Assembly: GCA_011316305.1 (NCBI GenBank)
Contig: SAUG01000100.1
Coordinates: 62,001-126,000 of the forward strand
Source of the DNA: Rusavskia elegans
Lineage: Eukaryota; Ascomycota; Lecanoromycetes; Teloschistales; Teloschistaceae
Direction: 5' to 3'
DNA length: 64,000 nt
Of the stretch, positions 23,499 through 33,412 are shown piece by piece. The stretch's first letter is position 1; each line of letters begins with the position of its first letter. The notes under the pieces were generated by a model. The model did no database searches and was not told the DNA's origin. It worked only from the letters and a program-made list of their open reading frames with translations. The translations under genes and the position numbers were made by a program.

Positions 23499-25343
23499 AT
23501 GTCGTTGGTGACCCTGCAGATGGCCGCTCAAACTGGCAGCAGCAGCAACAGCAATAGCCACAACTTCCACAATCATATCAACGGCGACGGACTTGCACCC
23601 AACGGCTATCATTTAGCGAGTAACGACGCAGGGAACCCCAACAATCAGATCACCCCTCGAAATGGACCTTTCGCCGGAGATGACATTTCGCGAGACTACA
23701 ATGCGCCTCCGTCGTCCTTCTCCATGCCAAAACAGACCGGTGCAATGGACCGAGGCGGGAACCCTCTGGCAGACTTCTTCAGTTCCGACGTCTTCCAGAT
23801 CGTCCTGCATAATCCTGCCACCGCGCATCGACTGCTCAAGTTCAGCCAGGCTCGAATGTGCGGCGAGAACATGGAGTTCCTGGAAAAGGTACGCTCCCGT
23901 CCAACTGTCGCCAACACTGCTGACAAGGGTGTTCAAATCCACAGGTCGATCGGTACAATCACCTGTTGGATGAAATGGCAACCGTCATGACCGATCTTCA
24001 CTACAACTTCACCGCCGTCGAAGCGCCTAAGCAAATCGGTATACAGACGACCCTGCTGAGGAAGATCAATGCCGACATCAAAACCGCCACCACCTCGACC
24101 TTGCCGTCCATGGAGAATATCTTTTCGCAGGCGCAGGAAAACGTCGAGAGCATCCTGAGGAGTGCCATATATCCCCGATTTGTCAAGTACCAAATCACCA
24201 ACAGTGCCTCCAAAGCATTAGCCACCGACCGCCAGAAATACCAAGGGCTAGGCGACTGCTTCTGCTTGACTGATCCCGCAAAAGCCGACAATCCCATTGT
24301 TTATGCATCCGATGGTTTTGTTACGGTGACGGGCTATAGCAGGGCTGAAGTGGTTCCTCGCAACTGCCGCTTTCTCCAGGGAAATTATACAGATCGAAGT
24401 GCGACGCAGCGGTTGAAGGCGTCGATCGACGCGCGAGAAGAAACCGTGGAGTTGTTGCTGAACTATAGGAAGAACGGCGAACCTTTCTGGAATTTACTCT
24501 ACGTTGCTCCACTGTTCGACGCCAATGGCAAACTAGCATTCTACATTGGTGGTCAGATCAATTGTTCGACAACGATCCGCAGCAACACCGATGTGTTGCG
24601 CATATTATCCATGTCCGACGAACCAGAAGACAACACGGCAGCCACAACCTCGCCGAAAGACTCGAGATCGGTCAAAAGAAAGTTCTTCGGCTTCGGAAAG
24701 AAGGAATCGACCCCGAAGCTTCCCGTAAGCAGCAAAAAGATCGAAGTTCGTGAAGGGGGTATGGAGCAGGGACTGTTGAAGCAGATTGAGAAGATGAACT
24801 TTCGGAATCAGATGGAAGCATTCTACACTGCTTACTCCAAGGTATGCCCGAGTCGCTTTTTCCTGTTCCAGTCAGCCGTTATCAAACTACTAACGGATGA
24901 AAAATAGTACCTGGTCATCTCGTACGATTCGTTCACCATCAAGTACTACTCCGCCGGCATCGCCGACATTCTCGGCATCACCAACCGCGCCAGTCAAGAC
25001 TTCGTCGGCAACAATGTGTTCAAGTTCCTGGGTCAACATACTGCCAATCTCCCGCGAGAGTTCAAGTCCAAAGTCAAAGCCGCCTTGAAAACGGGATCAG
25101 CGATTTCCGCCAGCATCAATCTCTTCACGCTGAAGTCCTTGGCCAGACAAGGTGACGACAAATTCTATACCCATTGGACGCCTTGTAAAGACGAGAACGG
25201 GGTGGTCAAGTATGTGGTTGTGACGTTGAGCTCGACAATGTATGAGTGAGTAATTTATACGTGGGACATGTCATCGGCTGCATAATGTATGACGCTGGCT
25301 TTTGCACGGAATCTAACTTAGCAGGAGCATCCAAGCTCAGTAG
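23499..25343 (+). CDS. RGS-LOV photoreceptor, BcLOV4-like
   Basis: Exons 23499-23888, 23945-24841, 24908-25245 and 25325-25343 give 547 residues. An Asn/Ser-rich N-terminus is followed by an RGS domain at about 85-225 (PLADFFSSDVFQIVLHNP, LLKFSQARMCGENMEFLEKV, SAIYPRFVKYQITNSASK). A LOV domain follows at about 230-345: GLGDCFCLTDPAKADNPIVY, then VPRNCRFLQGN with the flavin-reactive Cys near 271, LLNYRKNGEPFWNLLYVAPL and the FYIGGQINCS strand with its Gln. Right after LOV comes a basic, aromatic segment (SVKRKFFGFGKKE, about 373-385). A last PAS-like region (YLVISYDSFTIKYYSAGIAD) ends the protein. This order matches the fungal RGS-LOV class typified by Botrytis BcLOV4, which binds membranes on blue light. 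The 19-nt last exon rests on a strong GTGAGT/CTAACTTAGCAG pair; without it the stop would come at 25,249. Confidence 0.88.
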
Positions 25344-26140
25344 TCGAGCGAATCTGCTTTTGCTAGGATCAGAGGTGGTATGTTTGTACGGGTTCAAACC
25401 CGAGCCGTGTCCGACCGTCAAGCGGCACTTTTGATATTTTATGGACAATATTTCGTATAATATCTTTTGCAGGGTGTCTCAGTCATAACCCTGCTTTGCT
25501 GAGGCTGACAGTCTTCTATCATGTTCGGTCTGCAGAAGACATGCTGCGAGATGGTGAGAACTTCATGCAGTAGCCAGCTCCATACAAAACCCATCTGCTC
25601 AACCTTCACCGAACAAACCGGGCTGCCTATAGCGCCAAAGCAGTCCAGGCTCCAAAACCAGCTCTGAGCGAGCGTGGTTGATAGACTGACTATTGGCACC
25701 CCACATTGTTGGAAGTCAACCGTGATCTCTGGTCTATCAACCATTCTTCCTCTCAGCATACTAACGCACGGCTGCATACCTTGTGCCTCGGCCACTATGG
25801 CTTTGGTCGGGGGATGGACGTTTCTCTCTGTTATTACTTGTTTTGCTATCGTATGGCTTCGCTTTATGCTTGGGTTTCTTACAATCTCCCATCTTGCAAT
25901 CGCCACCTTGCCAGATCGTGTGTTATCTGGATCAGTAGTACATTGCATTCTGATGACAACGTCTTGAACGATATCATGGTTGATATACTTGGGGATATCA
26001 TTTCGTTGGGAAACATGCGCCGAGAAACAAGGGATGACAAAAAGACAGTACAGCAGCTGGTACACTCGTTGAAGGACTGATGATTGCCGGATTGCATCTC
26101 AAATGCACCATTAAAGTGGGCCAGAAACGGCCGGATGCCC
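25344..26140. other. Intergenic, no supported gene
   Basis: An open frame of about 208 codons exists on the minus strand (25,439-26,065) and others on the plus strand, but neither shows a known domain or splice structure. This DNA probably belongs to the decayed region that continues to the right. Confidence 0.4.
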
Positions 26141-26498
26141 TCAAGACTCCATTGTGTTCCGAGTACGTCCTTTAATCCGCACAAGGATATTCCCATCCGG
26201 TAACCCGATGCCAGTACCGGGCAGCTTCGACCTCAAGCCCGGAAAGTCCTCCACACATTGTCCCCAGCCATTGACGTACCCTACCATCTCAAAGTCGTAC
26301 ATCCGCAGAACCATAGCCACAGCAACCATGATCTCTTGCTTCGCAAAAACTCTCCCCGGACAAATCGGTCTTCCGCCGCCGTACGGCATCCACCGGCCTG
26401 GTGTTTTGCCCGTTGAGAAAACCTTCGCACTACTTGAAGGCTTTACAGTTGATGACACGCCCATTCGTCGAGGTCTGGCGGCAATGGAAACATGAACG
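26141..26498 (-). pseudogene. Cytochrome P450, C-terminal remnant
   Basis: Only the last about 110 codons of a P450 remain. They carry the haem-binding loop WMPYGGGRPICPGRVFAKQEI in shortened form (PYGGGRPICPGR, with the haem-ligand Cys), followed by the helix AVAMVLRMYDFEM and a C-terminal tail ending at the TGA at 26,141. The upstream 350-400 codons, including I-helix and ExxR motifs, are absent. Just before the haem loop the sequence loses the usual PERF-type register, suggesting decay. Upstream it meets a cyclase fragment on the other strand at about 26,500. The family assignment is sure; subfamily and substrate are not. Confidence 0.8.
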
Positions 26499-27715
26499 GT
26501 GGAGGATGATACAAGGGGCAAACAAATCCAATTATGCACCAGCCCTATATGGGACACAGCGATCATGCTCGAAGGGCTCTGCGTTGCTGATATACCTCAG
26601 GACGACGATAGCTTGCATCGGGCTGTAGATTGGCTTAAGGCGCGGCATCTCTTCGGCCCTGACAATGATATGAAGCACTTCAGTTCAGACTTGCCAATCG
26701 GTGGAGGCTGGGTATTCCAGTAATCTAGGAAGCACGCGTTCGCACGGCCTGCCATCATCAGAGAGCTGTCAGTACACGTGGGCAACGGGGTCACCAGCCG
26801 CGTCAATAACTCCTGGATCCCGGACGTCCACGACACGACAGGAGTAGTTCTAGGCCTATTGCCCAGGATCCCTATGTGCTCGACAAGTTCTGGTGCGTCT
26901 GCGTTACCCAGTTTGCACTCGGTATGCAGAACATGGACGAGGGCTGGGCATCATTTGACCGCAACTGTGATCATTAGTGGCTGCACAAAATGTCCGTTAC
27001 TACTTTCCCTTGTACTGGAAGTCGAAGCTAACAGCTTGCAGCCCCTTCATCGATATGGACAATCTCGTCGACCCATCTACCGCTGATATCATAAGTTGCA
27101 CGCTCGAGCTGTGTACGGTGATCATCCGTCATGATAACTCCACTGGTGGCCGACCGCCGGCACATCTCGTCCGACGCGCGCGGTCGGCCGTCCCAGGCAT
27201 CATCCGTTTCCTTGCGAGTAAGCAGGAAGCTGACGGGTCTTGGAGGTGTCGTTAGGGCGTTAATTACGTAATACACTTTTTGAAGCTGTTATTTACCCAA
27301 CATTCTCGAAACAGCGTTTGAGACATGATCCTAAGGCTCATACGCGGTTTCTAGAACCTCTGAGCTCCACAAACATGTTCTCAGAATTCTGCCATCTTAG
27401 CCTACGAAGACCTGCTGACTCCGAAATTTACTATAGGTGTTAGGTACAAGCCTCACAATCAGCGCGCTCGCGCCTTGCGTCGAAAAGGGTGGGCGAGGCC
27501 CCGTTGCCGAGATGGTCTAGCAAGGCGTCCAACGTCTCAAAACACTACAACACCGCCTAAAAGGCCAGGAAAATTCGTTGCAGAGTAGTACTGGATGGGC
27601 GCCTCTGGGCTTACTTGGAGCTGGTATGGGCTTTGGAGGCAAGGTATATTTAGGGTATGGGTTCTACCGGCATTTCTTCCCTGTACTTGCGCTTGGAAAT
27701 ACATGCGGGCGCTGA
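26499..27715 (+). pseudogene. Squalene-hopene cyclase-like class II terpene cyclase, 5'-truncated and frameshifted
   Basis: Pieces of one cyclase lie in order on the plus strand in changing frames. IQLCTSPIWDTAIMLEGL is near 26,526-26,580, DLPIGGGWVFQ ends at 26,720, and PDVHDTTGVVLGLL lies at 26,820-26,861. FALGMQNMDEGWASFDRN is near 26,920-26,970, DPSTADI near 27,070, ARSAVPGIIRFLASKQ and EADGSWR end near 27,247, and the C-terminus YLGYGFYRHFFPVLALGN is near 27,648-27,700. These match bacterial-type squalene-hopene cyclases, including QW-motif positions. The protein is broken by stops (TAA after GWVFQ, TAG after SWRCR), a displaced segment after 26,720, and frame changes. The N-terminal half is missing. 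The catalytic DxDD motif reads DVHD. One stop (CGTTAGGG, expected TGG) could be a RIP-type G-to-A change. Confidence 0.85.
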
Positions 27716-28604
27716 CGATAGCATCGAGGGGTGAAGATGACAAGGTTGCCTTGCTGAGTTGAAGCAGATTGGATAGCAGGTGTTTGCGTTGCGGAAACAA
27801 GCTGGTTCTCTGTACAGGGTGTTTGATAGATACCTTAGTGACCTACATTTTAGCCCGTTGAATTGTAGGTAGATGATGGCAGCGCAAACCGGGGATAGTG
27901 TGGCCACAGCCAGAAGCACAATGGCACCGATTGATAAAGAGAAGCTGGTCAAAGACTCAAAGCAGCGGTAATTTCAACCGCTTTAAGCGCGTTGCAAAAA
28001 TCCTTCTCGCTTGCGGCCGCGTGCCAAGCATTTAGTCTTGATGTGCACTCGTCTTCATCTCCGTAGACCTCTCGTCAAGTCTAAAATCAATCGTAAGGGG
28101 GAGCTTACAGCAGTGGGTAATTCAATATTGTCTATTGTTCTAACGATCGCCCCTATGTACAAGAAAGTGGTAATCGAGTAATAGCCTCGATCCACTGCTT
28201 AAAGGAGATTCTGGTACTATGCTGGTCCCTTCCTTTGTACAGCCTGATCAAGACAACACGCATCTGTAATACTTCGTCGGAAAAGCCATTGCTTCTCGAG
28301 CGCACCACGAACTTGCGTCAGGCGGTTTGGAGTCCTTTTGACGCGCTCCAGTGTGTGCAATGATTGTAACAAGCAAATACCAATGATGTTCGCATGGGAA
28401 AAAATTCTTGCTTTTCTTAATCGCATTTCTAATCAGCCCCCGCACACTCACTTTCCCAACCGTTTGATCACAACACAGCACATGGACCCCAGAAGTACAC
28501 CTCCATATATGCCAGGAGTCTTGTCTCAAGACACGCAAGTGTCCCAGTCGGCAAAAAAATCGGCAATAAACCTTATGGAGCCATGGAAAGTGATAAAGTA
28601 GACA
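27716..28604. other. Intergenic, no supported gene
   Basis: Short open frames only. No conserved domain, RNA gene or repeat recognised. The right end presumably carries the promoter of the small orphan gene. Confidence 0.45.
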
Positions 28605-29332
28605 ATGCCCGCACGTACGATGATGGAGACTCAACTACCTTCTTCAACGCCAATTCCTCAGCAGACATCACTTCGCTGGGTAGCATGGGAAGCACGGCAA
28701 GAAAGGCTCCAACGAAACTTACCCAGCCGCTCTCAGACACCAATGCCACCGTCACCGTCACCGTCACCGTCACCTCCGGCCTCCACAACCTCCTCCGTTC
28801 CGCATGGGATTGTGTATGTGGAGATTGAAGAATTGATCCCGCGAATTTGCCCAGACAATAATGTGTTACGCCAAAATGTGAACGCAAGAGAAAATGCATG
28901 GGCATCCATACGTGCCCTGATTTCAATTCATCCAATAAGGTAGGTAGAGGAATGTATCACGCCCGATATCGTCAATGCTGCTAACTTGATTATAGACCTG
29001 TACTGTCAAAAGATGTGACAAAGGCGCTCACATCAAAGCGACATGTATCTCAATCAGAAAAGGTCAAGACTGTACGCAACCTAATTAGACGTTTTGTCAT
29101 GACCATCCAGAGTTCCGCAGGAATACCTACGACCAGTTCAAAGCAGCAGCCGTGGAGAAAACTGCACAGAGAACTGCACAATCATGAGGCTGAGCACGAT
29201 CATGTGCTTCGTGCTGAAGAAAGAAGACAAGCAGCTGCTTTGAAGCAAACGATGGAAGTGAGGCGGGGGAATGACACGGAAATCCACACCTTGACTGCTG
29301 TAAGTCAATTCATTCGTATTCGTGTCACATAG
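28605..29332 (+). CDS. Small orphan protein, hypothetical
   Basis: Exons 28605-28939 and 28996-29332 give 223 residues. The intron is well formed (GTAGGT donor, GCTAAC branch, TATAG acceptor) and joins SIHPIR to PVLSKDVTKALTSKR in frame, which is the main support for the gene. The N-terminal third contains a Pro-Ser repeat produced by a hexamer tract. The C-terminal part is charged and probably helical (HRELHNHEAEHDH, RAEERRQAAALKQ). No family is recognised. The start is uncertain: an upstream ATG at 28,583 lies in another frame. A GTAAGT near 29,299 might be a further donor. The stop lies only 26 bp from the convergent LEO1 stop. Confidence 0.5.
28746..28774 (+). repeat. Hexamer microsatellite (CCGTCA)n
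   Basis: Four to five tandem copies of a 6-bp unit, in frame within the small orphan gene, so it encodes a Pro-Ser repeat. Confidence 0.8.
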
Positions 29333-29358
29333 ACCGAACAGTGTGTTGAGATTGAATT

Positions 29359-30934
29359 TCACTCGTCTTCGTCCTCTTCAATGACCCGTCTCCTCTTAAC
29401 CCTTCCTCCTGTAGCTCCTTCATCTGTGGCTTCCCTCTTCGCAGCGGGCTTCTTCGGCCTTTCCTCCACCTCCTCTCCGTCCGCGTCCTCACTCCCGAAG
29501 TCTTCCTCATCTTCACCGTCATCCACAATCTCCGGCTCCTCATCACTGCCCACCAGAAATCCGTCGTCCTCGTCGTATTCATCCTCCTTGGTACGGCCTC
29601 TAGTACGGAAATCTTCGTCATCACTGTACTCGCTGTTTCTCCTCCTGGGCTTCTTCCTCGGTTTGCTTGGCCGCGCGGGGAGACGCGATGTAGTACCCAA
29701 GCCGTCCTCGTCTTCCAGACCGCCGACGGTCAAGCCGGCTCCCGCTCCACCATATCCTCCAGTACGCGACAGGCCCGAGCGACCAAGAACGCGGTTGGCG
29801 CGATCTCGCTCCCGCTCTTCCTGTTGCTGTCGTTTGCGTTGCGCCTTGATTTTCTCCTTCTCCGCGGCTTCGGCTTTCATCTTGGCTAATTCGGGGTCCT
29901 CTCTGATAGTTTTCACCTGCATGCCACCTTCACCGCCGGAAGCCTTGTTGGCCTTGGCGGCGGCCATCCGCTCTTGTAGGCGGATTATGGCTTCATCGTC
30001 CTCGACGGAGTTTGATTGAACGGTAAGGGAGGCGGTAATATGATTTGTGATACGTAGGATTTGAGCGCTTTCATGTGGGGTGATGAGGTAGGTGTGGGCG
30101 TCAAGGTGGGCGTCATAGGTTTCTGAGGTGGGGCTGATACCACCCGCAGAGCGGCTAGGCTTTTTGGAGGTTGGTGTAGGCTTGAGGGGTTTGTGTTGCG
30201 GTGGAGCTAGGGCTTTGGCGGCAAGAACGTATTGTTCGCGGGGGTTCGACGCAAGTTGGACAGTAAGGGAGCCGTCTTCCCAGCGGATGACACGGGCGTT
30301 CGATTGAAGATGTGAGGGGTTTTTAGGTGAGTAACGCCATCTGGCGGTGGAAATTGCCGTTTGGTAGGTGGAAAAGGTGGACGAAGGTGGGTCGTCAGAA
30401 TGATGGTCGGTTGTGGGCGGTTGGAAGGTACTGTGATGGAATGGCTTTGGCTCGATAGCAAGCTGTTTGGGCATATGGAATAGGTATAACTGGGTCAATG
30501 GTTAGAGGGAGCAATGTGCGTATGGAGTGGGACAGAAGATCTTACCTCTCCATCGCTCGGACGTGGAATGGGATGTCTCGGCAAGCGGATATCTTCGACG
30601 TTCTCCTCACGTGTCTCGCCATTTTCGTCGTCATTATGGGCATAGCCATCTTCAAGACGGTCACGTCTGCCCTCGTCGTCACCACTATCGAGATCCTCGT
30701 CGTCCAATTCGCGACGTTTTGGGGTCCCTCCTTCTTCGCTACGAGTTTGTCAGTCATGAAACACTCAGATGGTGCCTGGAGTATATCGGACCCATCTTCT
30801 GAGCCATCGCCGAACAGGTCGCCATCCGGTACATCATCAGGTTCATCAGCTGCCACATCCTCTTTGTGGCTATTCCCGTTGATGCCATTGTGTGAGGTTT
30901 CAGCAGCTTCTGAGTCGTTGCCGGAGCTACTCAT
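29359..30934 (-). CDS. LEO1: Leo1, subunit of the Paf1 transcription elongation complex
   Basis: Exons 30934-30792, 30738-30546 and 30489-29359 give 488 residues. Acts in the nucleus with RNA polymerase II and in histone modification. The N-terminus is acidic (DEPDDVPDGDLFGDGSEDG). The second exon carries RRELDDEDLDSGDDEGRRD, a hallmark of Leo1. The central conserved region runs from LYLFHMPKQLAIEPKPFHH through NARVIRWEDGSLTVQLAS and DAHTYLITPHES to AQILRITNHITASLTVQS. The C-terminal 150 residues are highly charged (KMKAEAAEKEKIKAQRKRQQ, many DE and KR runs), typical of the family. The last intron (GTAAGA..CCCAG) is clear. The first has a weaker GTCCGA donor but is required to join the two acidic segments in frame. 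Divergent from the MOB gene, with 462 bp between starts. Confidence 0.92.
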
Positions 30935-31396
30935 GATCAGATGATCTCGTCACGTTCGTGGGAGAAATGGTGGATAGATAAATGTTGAAGATCTGGCTAG
31001 GGGAAGAGGTGTCAAGCCTGGGCAAAGGGATGTGATAGATCCATTAATCAAAGCTTGGAGTTTTGATTGTAGATCTGGTGTCCAATTCATTGAGGATACT
31101 TTACTTCTCGGTCAAGGTCACAAACGGCTGAAGTAATAGAGGTCGTCACTGGATTGAGCAAACAGAGCGGATGAGCATATAGCTCCTACGAGACGCCGCT
31201 CGGCTAATCTAAATGCAGCCGCCTTTGCCGAAGATAAGATATCGGAGCGCTTGGCAGCTGCTATTTGGGAGTTCGGCTTGCTACATGGACCTCAGTCTAA
31301 CGATCTTCCGTATAACAAATCCTAACATCGGCGCTGTGGAGTGAGCACGCGAAGTTTCTATCGCATCGTGAAAACAGGCCAATAAGATACCATACA
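30935..31396. promoter_or_regulatory. Bidirectional promoter region LEO1 / MOB2
   Basis: 462 bp between two divergent start codons; it must hold both promoters. No further gene. No specific element is claimed. Confidence 0.55.
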
Positions 31397-32833
31397 ATGA
31401 CTACTTTCTTCCAGAGCGTGTAAGTCTACCGCCATCCAGACTTACCCTGCACTTTCGATTCCTTCTTATCGCGGAAGTCCAAGACGATAGAAGAGGTCTC
31501 CAGAAAATCGATACAGCTCTATTGGATTCAGACACGGCGCTTGGCAGAGCTTTGCTTTCTAGGATCACGCTCGATTGGCAATTGCTACAGGCACTAGACC
31601 ATTAGGATCCTCTTGACCGTTCTTGCCCTCTTGTCACCTGTTGAATCGAGCATGCTTCTGTTCCGGGTACTCTCGATCCTATGTAGCTGACTTCTTCTTC
31701 GTAGACGCCAGGGGTTCGCGAACCGTCAGGGTGGTAGAGTCAATGGGGCTAATGCCAACCCTAACCAACAGCGTTCCCAGAATACGTCTCCTGTGACTGG
31801 TAATCCCACCAACCCGAGTCCTTCCTCAACCGGTGCTCCTGTCTCATTTCCATCCAATCCTGGTGCCAGTGTGGAAGACACCCTGAAGACTGGTGCCGAT
31901 TCTCTGGCTCCCGAGGAAACCAAATGGTTCTTCAAGGAAGCTTATGCCAAGCTCAGTGTCAAAGGAAACTTTATGCCGCTGGCAGCAAAACCGTCCTACC
32001 TTGATCTTGGGGATTGGCTTGCACATCAAAGTGAGTATGCCCACGATCGTGGGCTACGTAAAGCGGCTGACACTGGGCACACATTAGCTGTTGAGCAGTA
32101 TAGGCTCATCACCTACTTCATTGTAGCTGTCCAGGAGGTGAACCAAAACACTAATACTGTGGTCTGCAACGCCAATGAATGTCCCACCATGTCCGCTGGT
32201 CGGTTAGTCATAGCTTCCCATGACCCCTATCGTAGTCAACGAGGAAGCTAACGTGTAGAAAGCCATTACATCTACACCTGGCTGAACAACGAACGTAAAC
32301 CGATTCCCGTTCCAGCTTGCCAGTATATTGCGCTCGTCCAACGCTGGATCGTCGGTAAAATCCACGACCCCGTCACGTTCCCAACCGACTCCCCTTTTGG
32401 TCGCACTGCCCCTTCGTTCGAGACAAGTTACCCTACCACGGTCGGCACCGATCAGGAGGGTAGGAAGCCCATTCCAGCGGGCCCAACTACCCTCAATCGC
32501 ACGCTCTCGGATCTTGCAGGCCATGATTGGGTCGGCAAGAGCGCTGGCTTCCCGGAGTCATTCCTTGGTGACGTGCGTACCGCCTGGCGTCAAATGTTCC
32601 GCATTTACGCCCATCTCTACCATGCACACTTCATCAACCCGTTTTGGCACATCCACAACCCCAATTACATGGACCTGAATTCCTCATTCTGCTATTTTGT
32701 AAGCGTTGGAAAACTATTTGGGTTGATTGGGGAGCGAGACCTCGAGCCCATGCAAGCGCTCATCGACATCTGGAATTCTAATGGATCGATTCCGACCGAC
32801 TGTGCCAATGGCGCGTTTGCAATTACCCAGTAA
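31397..32833 (+). CDS. mob2: MOB kinase activator, MOB2 type
   Basis: Exons 31397-31419, 31705-32030, 32088-32202 and 32263-32833 give 344 residues. MOB proteins bind and activate NDR/LATS kinases; MOB2 partners Cbk1/COT-1-type kinases in polarity and morphogenesis. The 23-nt first exon encodes MTTFFQSV and splices over a 285-bp intron to RQGFANRQGG. A Pro/Ser/Asn-rich linker follows, then the Mob1/phocein fold: FKEAYAKLSVKGNFMPLAAK, CNANECPTMSAGR with zinc-ligand cysteines, PIPVPACQYIALVQRWI and FRIYAHLYHAHF with zinc-ligand histidines. CPTMSAGR and PVPAxQYI favour MOB2 over MOB1. An insertion of about 50 residues rich in Pro/Thr sits between the helix after FPTD and the FLGDVRTAWRQMF segment. 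Intron 3 uses a GAAAG acceptor, which is needed to keep the frame. Confidence 0.88.
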
Positions 32834-33412
32834 CGGATACATGGACTTATGTGGCCTTCGGATGGCATAGCGGGTAGTAAGGAGTTCGATGGCGAGGTCT
32901 TTTTGGCGAGAGTCGACGGATATCTCAAGGAGATTTGGGGTTTTGCATAAATGCAAGTAGGCTGTTCAACAGCGCAAATGACAATCTTGTCATGTTGGTG
33001 AAATGTGTGGTTTGCTATGGCTGCTTCTGGATTATGTTACCTCAATGGGTGGCTTCTTCATCCCGCTTGTTTCGTAGAAATACATCCACCGGTGTAGTAT
33101 ACACAGCGAGCAGGATGACTTTGCTCACGGGATGCAGATTCGTTCACACCTTGTTGACCAGATCTAGTGTTTTTCTGGTACGAACAGAGAATTTCAAGGA
33201 ACAGCATGGCAAGGTTTGATAGCACGTAATAAATAATATGCTTACATGCTCTCAGGACTATTGTGTATAGTCCATTGTGGCGAACAATCCTCCTCACTGC
33301 TGAATCAGTGCCATTAAAGCGTCGGGAGACTGATTATGTAACACAGATGTTTACAGATGAACGGCTTGATCAGAATAATTCAGGCGCCCATCGCAACAAT
33401 CCATGCTAGAAT
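32834..33412. other. Convergent 3' regions, no supported gene
   Basis: Between the MOB2 and rhomboid stop codons. Only short open frames; nothing recognised. Confidence 0.5.

Noticed and set aside
25380..25420. GGTTCAAACCC resembles a tRNA T-arm
   Set aside because: The T-stem pairs poorly in the canonical register and no acceptor, D or anticodon arm could be found upstream.
25439..26065. 208-codon open frame on the minus strand
   Set aside because: No domain, no family resemblance and equally long frames on the other strand; probably chance.
29381..30019. 212-codon plus-strand frame rich in Ser and Pro
   Set aside because: Antisense shadow of the charged C-terminus of LEO1.
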